Shown here: piece after piece, positions 54,380-63,903 of the stretch | Layout of the letters: every line of letters starts with the position of its first letter | Numbering within the stretch: position 1 is the stretch's first letter | Assembly: GCF_004799445.1 (NCBI RefSeq) | Contig: NZ_SSNA01000027.1 | Coordinates: 1-64,000 of the forward strand | Origin: Bradyrhizobium sp. | Lineage (GTDB): Bacteria > Pseudomonadota > Alphaproteobacteria > Rhizobiales > Xanthobacteraceae | Direction of reading: 5' to 3' | Length of the DNA stretch: 64,000 nucleotides | The notes under the pieces: generated by a model | Databases searched by the model: none | Told to the model about the DNA's origin: nothing | The model's input: the letters and a program-made list of their open reading frames with translations, nothing else | Translations under genes and position numbers: made by a program

Positions 54380-56224
54380 ATGCTTCGCACAACCTTGGCT
54401 TCCTCGCGTGTTTTGCGGGTTTGCGTCTTTGGGTTCGTCGCCGCCACCGCCGCGGCCGCTTTCACCACCGATACCGCCGAGGCGCGCCGCTATTACAGGC
54501 ACCATCATTATGTGCGCCACCACCAAGAGGCGCGTGAGAGCTACAGCCCGGCGTTCTCCTCCATCATCGTAGACGGCAACTCCGGCGCCACCCTTTCTTC
54601 GAATAATCCCGACGGCAGCCGCCATCCCGCCTCGCTCACCAAGATCATGACGCTTTATCTGCTGTTCGAGCGCCTCGATGCCGGCAAGATTAAGCTCGAC
54701 ACCGAAATGCCGGTGTCCGAGTTCGCGTCCGAGCAGGCGCCAACCAAACTCGGATTGCGCCCCGGCCAGACCATCCGCGTCGAAGACGCCATCAAGGGGC
54801 TGGTGACGCGCTCGGCCAACGACGCCGCGGTCGTGATCGCGGAAGCGATTGCCGGCGATGAAGAAGAATTCGCCAAGCTGATGACCCGCAAGGCGCGGGC
54901 GCTTGGCATGACCAAGACCGTCTATCGCAATGCTTCCGGTTTGCCGGACGATGACCAGGTGACGACGGCGCGCGATCAGTCGACGCTGGGCCGCGCCATC
55001 CAGGACCGCTTTCCGCGCTATTATCGCTACTTCTCGACGTTGGCGTTCAACTACCACGGCCATTCGATCAGCAACCACAATCATCTGCTGGGCACCGTCG
55101 AGGGCGTCGACGGAATCAAGACCGGCTACACCCGCGCGTCCGGATTCAATCTGGTGACATCGATGCACCGGGGTAACCGGCATCTGGTGGGCGTGGTCAT
55201 GGGAGGCCGCAGCGGCGGCTCGCGCGATGCCATCATGCGCAGCCTGCTTGCGGAAAATCTCGAGCGAGCCTCGACCAAGCGTACAGTCGCCGCGATCGTC
55301 GAACGCAATCCTGCCGATGCCAATGCCGATGTTGCGGAAGCCGAGGCCGCCACGCAGCCCGTGCAGATGGTCCAGGGCGCTGTGCAGGTCGCGCCGGTTG
55401 CGGCCGAGCCGGCCGCGCCGCCAGCCTCTCGTTCGGCGGCACCGGCATCGCGAACGGTGATCTCCGCAGCGGCGGCTGTGCCGCAGCCCAAGTCCGATCC
55501 CGCGCCGTTTACCAACGGCGTGATTCAAACCCAGCCGATCGCGGCGATCCCCGGTTCGTCCGAGCCGATGAAGCCGGTCAAGGTGAAGACGGTCCAGATC
55601 AAAGCCGGACAGGTCAAGCTGGCCTCAGCCGGTCCGGCGCCGCCGGCCACCCCCGTCACCAGTGCCATACCGGCCCGTGCGGACGTGCCGGAGACATCGA
55701 GCGCGGTCGTCGCCAAAGCTGAAACCGGCAAGGCCGAAACGGCAAAGGCCGATACCGGCAAGACCGAAGTGGCCAGGATCGAAGCAGCCAGGACTGAAAT
55801 GCCGCCGCAGCCGGCGAATCACGGCACCGGAAACGGTCTGCTTGGCGTCTTGCCGGCATCGAGTATGCCGGCCCCCGCCGCTTCGCAGGCCATGGCTTAC
55901 GCCGATCCCTCCCCCCGCGCCCAACCGCAGCCGCAGACCATTCAGCAAAACGGTGCCATCAAACCAGAGGTTACCCACACCGGATGGATCATTCAGGTTG
56001 GCGCGCTGGAGAGCGAAAGCGAAGCACGGCAGCGTATCGATGCCGCGCGCAGTCAGGCCCACGGCCTGCTCAACAAGGCTGACCCGTTCACCGAACCGGT
56101 GGTCGCCAAAGGCGACAGAAAGCTGTTCCGGGCCCGCTTTGCCGGCCTCGACCGCGATCAGGCGGAAGCCGTATGTCGGGCGCTGAAGCGCAGCGACATT
56201 TCCTGCATCACGGTTCGAAACTGA
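54380..56224 (+). CDS. D-alanyl-D-alanine carboxypeptidase with C-terminal SPOR domain
   Basis: This penicillin-binding DD-carboxypeptidase trims the last D-Ala of peptidoglycan. From the ATG at 54380 the 614-aa protein has a signal peptide, then a His-rich patch (residues ~37-50: RRYYRHHHYVRHHQE), the SxxK box Ser85-x-x-Lys88 (HPASLTKIM), SAN at 145-147 and KTG at 247-249. Residues ~290-530 are a long Ala/Pro/Val-rich linker with short AETGKAETAKAD repeats. The last ~80 residues (HTGWIIQVGALESESEARQRI...) are a SPOR domain binding denuded glycans, targeting the enzyme to the septum. Confidence 0.92.
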   Translation: MLRTTLASSRVLRVCVFGFVAATAAAAFTTDTAEARRYYRHHHYVRHHQEARESYSPAFSSIIVDGNSGATLSSNNPDGSRHPASLTKIMTLYLLFERLDAGKIKLDTEMPVSEFASEQAPTKLGLRPGQTIRVEDAIKGLVTRSANDAAVVIAEAIAGDEEEFAKLMTRKARALGMTKTVYRNASGLPDDDQVTTARDQSTLGRAIQDRFPRYYRYFSTLAFNYHGHSISNHNHLLGTVEGVDGIKTGYTRASGFNLVTSMHRGNRHLVGVVMGGRSGGSRDAIMRSLLAENLERASTKRTVAAIVERNPADANADVAEAEAATQPVQMVQGAVQVAPVAAEPAAPPASRSAAPASRTVISAAAAVPQPKSDPAPFTNGVIQTQPIAAIPGSSEPMKPVKVKTVQIKAGQVKLASAGPAPPATPVTSAIPARADVPETSSAVVAKAETGKAETAKADTGKTEVARIEAARTEMPPQPANHGTGNGLLGVLPASSMPAPAASQAMAYADPSPRAQPQPQTIQQNGAIKPEVTHTGWIIQVGALESESEARQRIDAARSQAHGLLNKADPFTEPVVAKGDRKLFRARFAGLDRDQAEAVCRALKRSDISCITVRN

Positions 56225-56412
56225 TCGACCCCTCCGTCCTGCCGGCTCCCGGGTGAAACCGGGGCCTTTGCAAACCTCTCGTCAAGATTTTGCGGTTAAA
56301 CCTGCAGGGATGAATGATCGACCACGCCGGACAACGGCGGGCGGCGACGGGGCGTCAACCGGAGAAGCAAGCAGAAGCGGCTCGCAGCCAGCGTTTGGTG
56401 GCGTTGCCGGAG

Positions 56413-57144
56413 TTAACTGTGATGCGTACGAAGCAAAACTTCCTTGGCCTCGTTTACACGGGCGGCGAGGTACGTCGGCCCCCCCTGGTCGGGATGCAGT
56501 TTCTTCATCAGCGCACGGTGCGCCCGGCCGATCTCGTCGCGCCCCGCCCCCGGCTTCAGGCCAAGGATCTGATAGGCCTCCTCGTCCGTCATTTTGCCGC
56601 TCGCCGCCGAGCGGCCCTGCCCCCTTGCCGCGTCAGCCTGCGCGTCCTGACGCCAGGCGGGAAACCTGCGGTCCAGATAGCTTTCAAGTAACGGCACGCT
56701 TTCGGCATCCAGGCCCGGAATCATCGCGATCAACTGCGGCAAGTCGAATTCCTCAAGGGAATGGCCGGCATTCGGCCCGGCCACTATCTGGCCGGAAAGG
56801 CTGCCGCTGTCGTGATCGAGCGTCATCTCGAAAAACTGGGAGCGGACGCGCGATGTCTGTCCCGCCGAGCGTTGTCCGCGTGAGCCTCCGAACAGCCCGC
56901 CGATCGTACTGAATCCCGACGCGCCGAACGGGGACCAGCCCAATAATCCAGCGCCAAAGATGCCGAGCGGCACGGCGACCGCGAGTTCGCCCTTGATGCC
57001 GGTAAAAGCAGCGACCGCGAGCGCCACCACGCCGCCGCTGATCTTGACGGCGCGGGCAAGCACAACCGGATTGGCTGCGCGAAACATTTGCAGCAGCGAG
57101 TAGAGTAAAATAACGGCGACGACGCCGGCGATCAGGGTGGGCAT
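56413..57144 (-). CDS. membrane-anchored J-domain protein
   Basis: The 243-aa protein has two N-terminal hydrophobic segments (residues ~3-20 and ~30-70), a middle part with RSQFFEMTLDHDSGSLSG, PNAGHSLEEFDLPQLIAMIPG and a C-terminal J domain (MTDEEAYQILGLKPGAGRDEIGRAHRALMKKLHPDQGG) with the essential HPD. It should recruit DnaK to the membrane. The layout matches the TIM14-like J proteins of alphaproteobacteria. Confidence 0.85.
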   Translation of the reverse strand: MPTLIAGVVAVILLYSLLQMFRAANPVVLARAVKISGGVVALAVAAFTGIKGELAVAVPLGIFGAGLLGWSPFGASGFSTIGGLFGGSRGQRSAGQTSRVRSQFFEMTLDHDSGSLSGQIVAGPNAGHSLEEFDLPQLIAMIPGLDAESVPLLESYLDRRFPAWRQDAQADAARGQGRSAASGKMTDEEAYQILGLKPGAGRDEIGRAHRALMKKLHPDQGGPTYLAARVNEAKEVLLRTHHS

Positions 57145-57292
57145 GGCTTCAATATAGTGGGATCAACGGCAAAATACATCGCGGTGATGACTGCCCGGCC
57201 GAGCCGAGATCACGAAAAGCTCGTTGGCATTGGCAGCCCGAGGCCAATATTCTTTGGGTTCAACCGCAGCCGGATAGCGATGGAGCGCGAAA

Positions 57293-57691
57293 ATGGCAGC
57301 GCAGGGATTGACGACCATCAGGAGCAGCCACGGGCCGCAAGAGACCATGAACAGGCTTGAGGCGGCGGTAAAGGCAAAGGGCATGACGGTGTTTGCCCGG
57401 ATCGATCATGCCGCCGGCGCATCGGCGGTGGGTCTGCCGCTGCACCCGACCGAGGTCCTGATCTTTGGAAATGCCAAGGGCGGCACACCGCTGATGCAAT
57501 CGGTCCAGACCATCGGGATCGACCTGCCGCTGAAGGCGCTGGTTTGGCGGGACGCATCCGGCGATACTTGGCTTTCCTACAATGATCCGGCGTGGCTGGC
57601 GCAACGACACGGACTGGGCGGGACCGAAGCCCCGATCGGCAACCTCACGGCCGCGCTGGATGCGGTCGCGAAAGCCGCGGCGGTGGGGTAA
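57293..57691 (+). CDS. DUF302 protein
   Basis: The 132-aa protein has the DUF302 pattern: TTIRSSHGPQETMNRLEAAVKAKGMTVFARIDHAAGA, PTEVLIFGNAKGGTPLMQ (central strand) and IGIDLPLKALVWRDASG, WLSYNDP. DUF302 is a small cytosolic alpha/beta domain of unknown role. The ATG at 57293 was taken; one at 57347 begins the core later. Confidence 0.85.
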   Translation: MAAQGLTTIRSSHGPQETMNRLEAAVKAKGMTVFARIDHAAGASAVGLPLHPTEVLIFGNAKGGTPLMQSVQTIGIDLPLKALVWRDASGDTWLSYNDPAWLAQRHGLGGTEAPIGNLTAALDAVAKAAAVG

Positions 57692-57740
57692 CTCCCGACC
57701 TCCCGCTTCAAGCCGCCCACCGCATGGAGATCAATCGCGA

Positions 57741-58487
57741 TCACTTCATCTGGCCAAGCAGTTTGGCCGCGCCGCTTCCGGTTTTCGACAGCCGCAGCAG
57801 CGCCTCGCGCCCGCCGGCCGCATAGGCCGCGGCGGCGCGGAGCAATTCGCGCAGTTGCGCCGCAGCACCTGGATCGAACCGGCACCACGCGCCACCGGTG
57901 AGGCGCGCGATTTCCCGGAACGCCTGTTCGGCGACGCTGTCCTCTCCCTCCTGAAACATGAACACCGGCACCTTGAGCAGACCGAGTTCGCCCGCTTTGA
58001 CGCAGAGGTCGTCAACCCTCTCCTCCATGGCATCGCCGACGAACACCACCGCCCGCACCCCGGAGCCGACGGCCTCGCGTCGGGCTTCCGACAGCACCTT
58101 GCCGATCTGGGTATTGCCGCCGCGGCAATCGATCTTGCCCATCAGCTTCGCCAGTTGCGCGCTGTCGGAAATCCATCCGGTGGCGCGGCATTCATTGAGG
58201 CCGCGATAATAGACAAGGCGGATATCGAGACTGCCCAGCGCCGCCGCCTCATGAAACATGTCAGCCTGCAACGCGCAGGCCATATCCCATGTCGGCTGCC
58301 GGCTCATGGTGGCATCGAGCGCGAACACCAGCCGGCCCCTGCTGCCCGCCGCATGTGGCGACATCGCTTTCGCCCTGGCGACGAAGGCGGCGATGTCTTC
58401 CGAAGCGGACGGCCTCGTCTCCGGCAACGAACCGGCCTTGCGGCGGAGTTCGTCGGCAGATTTCGGTTTGATCGGTTCGCCGGACAT
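57741..58487 (-). CDS. VWA-domain protein, 248 aa
   Basis: The von Willebrand A-like fold has a degenerate MIDAS: LVFALDATMSRQPTW (D-x-T-x-S), then GGNTQIGKVL with the Thr, and AVVFVGDAMEE with the Asp. About 40 polar residues precede the fold. It has no signal peptide, so it is cytosolic. Adjacent genes (DUF302, J protein) give no clear function. Confidence 0.82.
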   Translation of the reverse strand: MSGEPIKPKSADELRRKAGSLPETRPSASEDIAAFVARAKAMSPHAAGSRGRLVFALDATMSRQPTWDMACALQADMFHEAAALGSLDIRLVYYRGLNECRATGWISDSAQLAKLMGKIDCRGGNTQIGKVLSEARREAVGSGVRAVVFVGDAMEERVDDLCVKAGELGLLKVPVFMFQEGEDSVAEQAFREIARLTGGAWCRFDPGAAAQLRELLRAAAAYAAGGREALLRLSKTGSGAAKLLGQMK

Positions 58488-58581
58488 GAATGCTCGCAGG
58501 TGGCTGCAAGCCTTATGTGGGCCGTGATCCCTGACCGGTCAATGCATTGAGGCGGTCAGGCTGAACGCCCAGCAATAGTCG

Positions 58582-59439
58582 TCAGTTCTGGGCGACCGGC
58601 GCGTAGGGCGCAACCGGCCCGGCATCGGTCATCGCTGGCGGCACTTTGACGTCCACCGGCCTGAGCGGGCTATCGTCGTCGAGGAATTTATCGAGCATCC
58701 CCTGGATCGACGCCTTTGCCTCGTCCGGACCGGTATCGCGCATGTCGTTATGCTGGAACGCAGTGCGGACGACCGTAATTCCGGCCTTCTCGCACACATC
58801 ATCGGCGGGAATGACGCCGGGATCAGGCTTGAAGACGGGGTCCTTCGAGCGGAACGACAGAATCTTGAATCGGCCGTCGGTCATAAACGGCACGCGCAGA
58901 TTGTCGAGCGTCACCACCTTCTTGATTTGGTCGGGATACATCTTGGCGAAGTACATCGAGATGTCACCGCCGTTGGAATGACCTACCATAGTCAGGTGGT
59001 CGTAGTCCGCGTTCGGCTGGACTTTTTTCAGCTCATCGATCGCAAAGCGGATGTTGGCGACCCCGCGATGGTACTGCGGCAGGCGGCCGACATAGAGCTC
59101 CCCGACCTTCGTCACCAAGGGCGCATCGGTCTCCAGGTCGTGCTGGATGCTGGCCACCATGTAACCGCGGGCGGCAAAGGCGTTTGCCAGGAACGAGTAT
59201 TCGGTGAATTTGACGGTGTTGCCGTGATTGAGGATAGCCACCGGCAATTTGATCATGCCGGCATTGGCCTGCAATTCCTTGTCGCGCCGCACGGCGACGT
59301 CGATCTCGACCGGGCGGTTGCCGCGCGATGCGTCAGTGAACATCAACGTCTCGTGCCGAATCGCCCACCTGCTTGCGGTGAAGTAAGCGACCGCAACCAG
59401 TGCAGAAAGCGAAACAAGAACGGCAATTCCACGTTTCAT
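58582..59439 (-). CDS. exported alpha/beta hydrolase
   Basis: The 285-aa protein has an N-terminal signal anchor (AVLVSLSALVAVAYFTA). The core has LPVAILNHGNTVKFTEYSFLANAFAARGYMV, the nucleophile elbow TMVGHSNGGDISMY (G-x-S-x-G), and FQHNDMRDTG as the late His region. A Pro-rich tail ends PVAPYAPVAQN. The substrate is unknown; it resembles dienelactone-hydrolase-like or lipase-like periplasmic esterases. Confidence 0.8.
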   Translation of the reverse strand: MKRGIAVLVSLSALVAVAYFTASRWAIRHETLMFTDASRGNRPVEIDVAVRRDKELQANAGMIKLPVAILNHGNTVKFTEYSFLANAFAARGYMVASIQHDLETDAPLVTKVGELYVGRLPQYHRGVANIRFAIDELKKVQPNADYDHLTMVGHSNGGDISMYFAKMYPDQIKKVVTLDNLRVPFMTDGRFKILSFRSKDPVFKPDPGVIPADDVCEKAGITVVRTAFQHNDMRDTGPDEAKASIQGMLDKFLDDDSPLRPVDVKVPPAMTDAGPVAPYAPVAQN

Positions 59440-59804
59440 ATTCGTCCTCGGCTCAACGTCTCAATTGTCCGAATTTCACTGGCGAGACTCTGTGGTCTGC
59501 ATACTTCCCAGTATAAGTCACACCGACGTGACAGGAAGACCAAATATTGTGACTTTGTCGCCTGATCATTGTGCGGTGCACCCGATTGTTGTGCAAAGTA
59601 CCGTTCAAGATCTTTCCGGACCGGAACTACCATGGGACGCCAGATATCAAGGGCCGGTTCAAAACTTCGGTAAAGGTCCGGTAAAACAAGGGTCTGAAAA
59701 AAGGGGCAACCTGCGCTCGTGCGTTGTCCCCGGGAACGAGCCGCCGCCGCGCCAATAAGCCCGGAAGGCGGACTGCCCTGACAGTAACTTCTTACCGCTG
59801 GTTC
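59440..59804. other. 365-bp gap between the hydrolase and mipZ
   Basis: No gene is supported here. It contains the mipZ terminator (59697-59731) and the promoter side of the hydrolase gene near 59440. A pair GGGTGCACC / CACCCGATTG near 59570-59590 was seen but has no clear meaning. Confidence 0.4.
59697..59731 (-). terminator. intrinsic terminator of mipZ
   Basis: On the minus strand GGGGACAAC ... GTTGCCCC form a stem (one bulge) around a 12-nt loop, followed by TTTTTT (AAAAAA on plus at 59697-59702). It is 73 bp beyond the mipZ stop. Confidence 0.65.
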
Positions 59805-60728
59805 TCAGGCGCCCAGGATGTCGTGGATCTCGAGCGGCTTGTCGACCTGGCTGAACCACTCGGCGCGGCTGGCCGCGCGGCGACGTCCGCGCTCATCGAG
59901 CGGCAGTTTCAGCTGGCGCAGCAAGCTGGTGACTTCCTCGCGCGCCGTCACATGGCCCATGTTCGGGCGGGTGCCGAGCGTCGCCTCGTCGAGGTCGTCG
60001 AGCGCGGTCAGGCCGCGCGGAAAGAATTCGCGGTAAACCACACGTTCGGCAAAGCCGTCGATCGCGCGGAAACCGAGCCGCAGCGACAATTCGTTGAGCC
60101 CATCGGCAACCAACTGCTTGTTGCGCGATCCGAGCATCGACAATCGATTGCGAACGACGATCCAGTCGGTGCTGGCGCCATCGACCTGGCGGCGCTTGCG
60201 CCGCGTATCGCGCACCATCTCCGCATAATGGCTCTCGCCGGTCACCGAATAGGTCGCGGGGTCCACGGTTCCGAGAACGTCGAAATCGAGGAAGCTGTCG
60301 TTGATCGGCGTCACCAGCGTATCGGCCATCGAGTGCGCCAGCCGCATCAGATAACTGTCGGAACCGGGGGTATCGATCACGATAAAATCAAAGGTCCGCT
60401 CGACCGCGCTCACCGCGTCCGCGAATTGCTCGAATTCGGACGACTCGTTGTCGGCGATCTGCATGGTCTGGCCGAGCTTGATGCAGCGGTGCACGGGAAG
60501 CTCGAGGCCGAGCCCGGTGCGGTTTGCCCAGGCGCGCCGGTTGTCGATGTAATGCGTGAAGCTTTGCTGGCGGCAATCGAGATCGATGGTGGCGACGCGC
60601 TGGCCGGCTTTCATCAGGGCGACAGCGATATGCAGGGCGGTGGTGGATTTACCTGAGCCGCCCTTCTCGTTGCCCAGAACAACCACATGGGCCGAGCCGG
60701 ATTGACCCTGACTAGTCTGCACCAACAT
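59805..60728 (-). CDS. mipZ: division-plane positioning ATPase MipZ
   Basis: MipZ is a ParA/MinD-like ATPase that forms a gradient from the poles and inhibits FtsZ, placing the division site at mid-cell. From the ATG at 60728 (307 aa) the deviant Walker A motif lies at 19-29 (GNEKGGSGKST). Then come LDCRQQSFTHYIDNR, FDFIVIDTPGSDSYLMRLAHSMADT (Walker B region), SFLDFDVLGTVDP and the FPRGLTALDDL end region. The 307-aa length is normal. Confidence 0.94.
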   Translation of the reverse strand: MLVQTSQGQSGSAHVVVLGNEKGGSGKSTTALHIAVALMKAGQRVATIDLDCRQQSFTHYIDNRRAWANRTGLGLELPVHRCIKLGQTMQIADNESSEFEQFADAVSAVERTFDFIVIDTPGSDSYLMRLAHSMADTLVTPINDSFLDFDVLGTVDPATYSVTGESHYAEMVRDTRRKRRQVDGASTDWIVVRNRLSMLGSRNKQLVADGLNELSLRLGFRAIDGFAERVVYREFFPRGLTALDDLDEATLGTRPNMGHVTAREEVTSLLRQLKLPLDERGRRRAASRAEWFSQVDKPLEIHDILGA

Positions 60729-61003
60729 GCTTCGACCCCCTTTCGATATCTTCAAATTACGCGCGACCGCGGTCAAGTTAAATGCGTATCCGCTTTTTCG
60801 AATCGCTGACCGTCTGCCTTAATCATGAATCGCACGCGTGGCGCGCCCGCAACAGCCCGCACGATTTGGCGGCGGCCATCACGACCGGCCTTCCAATCGG
60901 GCCGTTGCCTGATTGGCGGCAAGGCGTCGGCCTTGATAAGGTCGGCGTTCCCGCCCCAGACTCAAGACGCCGCCGACTCCCCGACCTCACAGACCGAGCC
61001 CCG
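60729..61003. other. 275-bp divergent region, mipZ and panC promoters
   Basis: The panC frame is open leftwards here but its codons (Arg/Pro/His-rich) do not match PanC. No gene is supported. It should hold promoters for both divergent genes. Confidence 0.45.
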
Positions 61004-61855
61004 ATGCCGAAAAGCCCCCTGATCGTCCGCACGGTCCCCGCGCTACGCCGCGCTCTCGATGGCCTTCGTGCGAGAAAGGCCTCGATCGCGCTGGTGCCAA
61101 CCATGGGAGCACTCCATGACGGTCATGTGTCGCTGGTGCGATTGGCGAAGCGCCGCGCCCGCAGGGTCGTCGTATCGATCTTCGTTAACCCCACCCAGTT
61201 CGCGCCCTCGGAGGATTTCGGATCGTACCCGCGGACCTGGAAAGCCGATGTCGCCAGGCTAGCGGCCGAGGACGTCGACCTGATCTGGAACCCCGACGTC
61301 AAGACGATGTACCCCGACGGCTTTGCCACCCGGATTCTGACCGAAGGACCGGCGATCGCCGGGCTCGAGGACCGCTTCCGGCCGCATTTCTTCGGCGGCG
61401 TCACCACCGTGGTCGGCAAGCTGTTTACCCAGGTCAGGCCGGATTCCGCGATTTTCGGCGAAAAGGATTTCCAGCAATTGCGGGTGGTGACGCGGATGGC
61501 TGATGATCTCGACCTCGGCGTCAGGGTGATCGGCTCCAGGACCGTGCGCGAACGCGACGGGCTCGCGATGTCTTCGCGCAACGTCTATCTGTCGCCTGAG
61601 GAGCGCCGGGCCGCGCCGGTTCTTTTTGCTGCCATGAAAGAGAGCGCCCGCCGCCTGCGTGCGGGCGATCAGTTCGAACCGGTGATGGCCGGCGGCATTG
61701 AACTGATCACCGGCGCCGGGTTCACGGTGGACTATTTCGAGGTCCGACACGCCGAAACGCTCGCACCGATCGCCTCGGCAATGGACGGACCGCTGCGGAT
61801 CCTGGTTGCCGCAAAGATCGGAAAGACCCGCCTGATCGACAACATCGGGGTCTGA
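61004..61855 (+). CDS. panC: pantothenate synthetase
   Basis: PanC ligates pantoate to beta-alanine with ATP to make pantothenate. From the ATG at 61004 (283 aa) the HxGH box is visible in [13 protein letters not shown], followed by [15 protein letters not shown], the pantoate-binding [30 protein letters not shown] and [17 protein letters not shown] with the KMSKS-like loop. The start sits right before the conserved opening. It is a single gene, with DUF1489 convergent downstream. Confidence 0.95.
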   Translation: MPKSPLIVRTVPALRRALDGLRARKASIALVPTMGALHDGHVSLVRLAKRRARRVVVSIFVNPTQFAPSEDFGSYPRTWKADVARLAAEDVDLIWNPDVKTMYPDGFATRILTEGPAIAGLEDRFRPHFFGGVTTVVGKLFTQVRPDSAIFGEKDFQQLRVVTRMADDLDLGVRVIGSRTVRERDGLAMSSRNVYLSPEERRAAPVLFAAMKESARRLRAGDQFEPVMAGGIELITGAGFTVDYFEVRHAETLAPIASAMDGPLRILVAAKIGKTRLIDNIGV

Positions 61856-61885
61856 AGTCTGCTTCCGACGCCGTAAGCGCGACGC

Positions 61886-62326
61886 TTAGAGCAGACCGAG
61901 GTCGCGCAATTCGCGGCGCATCGGTTCGGGCATCGCAGCGACACTGGCGGCGGCGGCCTTGCCGAGGTCAGGCGGCGCGGCATCTTCGGTGAAATAGCGC
62001 CAGCCCTGGAACGCCCGCATCGGCCGCGGCGATACCGCGATCACCTTGGGCTGCATCACCAGCCGACATCGCCCGATACCGTCCCGATCGCGGAACGGTT
62101 CAATCGCGATGAGTTTCTCGCGGGCAGCGATTTCACCGCGGATGACCCAGTAAAGCGAGCCCCCCGCGAGCAGCTCCTCGACGCGCTTCGGCGTCATTCG
62201 GGTGATGTGAATATGGTGCGGTGGCAGGCCTTTTTTCCTGGCGGCCTGGATGCGTTCGGCGACCCAGCCCTTGAGTTCCTTCACAGACTCGCAGCCGACG
62301 GCAAGCTTGATGAGATGAAGCGGCAT
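61886..62326 (-). CDS. DUF1489 family protein
   Basis: The 146-aa protein has the family's pattern: MPLHLIKLAVGCESVKELKGW, HITRMTPKRVEELLAGGSLYWVIRG, CRLVMQPKVIAVSPRPMRAFQGWRY. It is alphaproteobacteria-restricted, probably cytosolic, and of unknown function. It converges with panC (30-bp gap). Confidence 0.9.
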   Translation of the reverse strand: MPLHLIKLAVGCESVKELKGWVAERIQAARKKGLPPHHIHITRMTPKRVEELLAGGSLYWVIRGEIAAREKLIAIEPFRDRDGIGRCRLVMQPKVIAVSPRPMRAFQGWRYFTEDAAPPDLGKAAAASVAAMPEPMRRELRDLGLL

Positions 62327-62365
62327 ATTCCTGACGTTAGCGATCCGGGCTGGCTTTTGAAAGGA

Positions 62366-63325
62366 TCAATCGTTCGAAGCTGCGGGAGCGGCTGCCGCTG
62401 GCGCGATCGAGACCGGCGCGGATGGGCGCGCGGGCTTCGGCGCCGGCTGCTTTTTTGCCGCCGCCAGGGCGGGCGCCGTCGCCGGGGTCGGGCGTGGCGC
62501 GGGCAATGGCGCGTTGGCGGCCGGCGCGGTCGCCCGCGGTGTCGATGAGGTCGAAGCCACGCCGGGCTCCGGCGTCATGATGCTGACCGGCGGGGTCGAG
62601 GCCGCGGTCGGAAAGTCGGCGTTGGTGGGTTTGCCCGTCGGCACCCCCGGGACCAGGGCTGCGACCGGCGCTGCCGCTGGCGGCGCATTCCAGGTCGGCG
62701 CGTAACGCGAGACCAGGCCATCGTAGACCCGCTCATCCATGTTGGCCACGATCTGATGGCGATCGGTCAGCGCCTGGAAAGCCGCGCAGTCCGACGGCGT
62801 ACAATGCTCGCGCACGGCAAGCGCATACGCCATCAGCCCGTACCGGTCGCGCTCAATCGCGTGGCGCAGCGCCTGCAGCTCCGGTGTCATGTTCTTGTTG
62901 GCGGCCGCCACGTCACCGAATGCCGTCAACCGGGTAATTTGCATGGCCGCGTAGGATAACGCCGCGGCGGCCGACTCGGCGGAGCCGAACAACGCCTTCT
63001 CGCACGCGGCCAGAACCGCCTCTCCGGCCAGATCGTCGACACAGGACAATGCCGGCAGGGTAGCGATCATCAGCGGAGGTGACCGGCTCTCCGCGGTCGT
63101 GCCCGGGCTGCCCGAACCGAAACCACGGATCGTCGCCGCCGCCGCGATACCCGCGGCCAGCAACGTGATGACCGTCAGCGCGCCGTTGGCCACCGATTTC
63201 TCGGCGCGCAACAGCGCAATGATGACGATTACCCCGAAGAATCCCGCCGCGGCCAGCGTCAGCCACATCGGAAAGGTCGGCGAACGCCAGATCTGATCGA
63301 GCGAGGTGACCCAGGCCCAGTTCAT
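62366..63325 (-). CDS. hypothetical membrane protein with Pro/Ala-rich tail, 319 aa
   Basis: The N-terminal ~70 residues contain two transmembrane helices (LAAAGFFGVIVIIALLRA and ALTVITLLAAGIAAAATI). The middle (~85-215) is a helical Cys-containing domain (LSCVDDLAGEAVLAACEKALFG, REHCTPSDCAAFQALTD) with four Cys, probably periplasmic. The last ~100 residues are Ala/Pro-rich and disordered. No family name is recognised. It is co-directional with DUF1489 at a 39-bp gap. Confidence 0.75.
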   Translation of the reverse strand: MNWAWVTSLDQIWRSPTFPMWLTLAAAGFFGVIVIIALLRAEKSVANGALTVITLLAAGIAAAATIRGFGSGSPGTTAESRSPPLMIATLPALSCVDDLAGEAVLAACEKALFGSAESAAAALSYAAMQITRLTAFGDVAAANKNMTPELQALRHAIERDRYGLMAYALAVREHCTPSDCAAFQALTDRHQIVANMDERVYDGLVSRYAPTWNAPPAAAPVAALVPGVPTGKPTNADFPTAASTPPVSIMTPEPGVASTSSTPRATAPAANAPLPAPRPTPATAPALAAAKKQPAPKPARPSAPVSIAPAAAAPAASND

Positions 63326-63477
63326 GCGCGATGTCCCTCAACGCAGCATAAAACGCATTCGGCGAAGGTGGACGCCGATTCTCTCGCGCTCAGCTTCTCG
63401 CAGAATGATTCCGCGAACGGGGCCTTTTGACGGCGGGCGGAACGGAGAGCTATTTCACCCGGCCGTGCGCTTAATTT

Positions 63478-63681
63478 TCAGGAAACGGCGAGCTGACTTT
63501 CCTTGGCCACCCGTTCGAACGCTTCGGTCGAGCTTTTGATTCTGTACTGGCAATCGTCGCCGTCGGTCGGAAGCAACCGGATCACCTCATAGGTTCCGCT
63601 CGCGGCGGGACGTGCGACATTGCTGGCCGTAAAGTAGACAGTCTCACCCACGTTGTATTTATGCTTCAACGCCCTCTCCAT
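63478..63681 (-). CDS. conserved hypothetical protein, 67 aa
   Basis: The protein reads MERALKHKYNVGETVYFTAS, then SGTYEVIRLLPTDGDDCQYRIKS, ending KESQLAVS. It looks like a small beta-barrel (SH3/KOW-like: KYNVGETVYF ... YEVIRLLP ... YRIKS), which is inference. It has no neighbours within 150 bp on its strand. Confidence 0.7.
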   Translation of the reverse strand: MERALKHKYNVGETVYFTASNVARPAASGTYEVIRLLPTDGDDCQYRIKSSTEAFERVAKESQLAVS

Positions 63682-63903
63682 TACGCAAAAACGTCGGCGC
63701 CGCCCACGGTCCCGCTTGCGTCAACCGACTGAAAAACAGCGGCTGTATAGCACGGCGTGGGTCTTTTTGACCAGTTACATCAGCACATGGCAAATACGAT
63801 GATTTTGCAGGTTTTTCAGGGGGATAAACGCCGAATCGCGGGTTCCGGAACCGGACGCGTGCTGGTCGGCAAAGCCAAGCCCCCGCGCCGGCCAAGACGG
63901 CGG

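Noticed and set aside
63659..63895. 78-codon minus-strand frame before the 67-aa gene
   Set aside because: Its composition is random (Pro/Arg/Phe), it overlaps the start of the better-supported 67-aa gene, and no motif is present.
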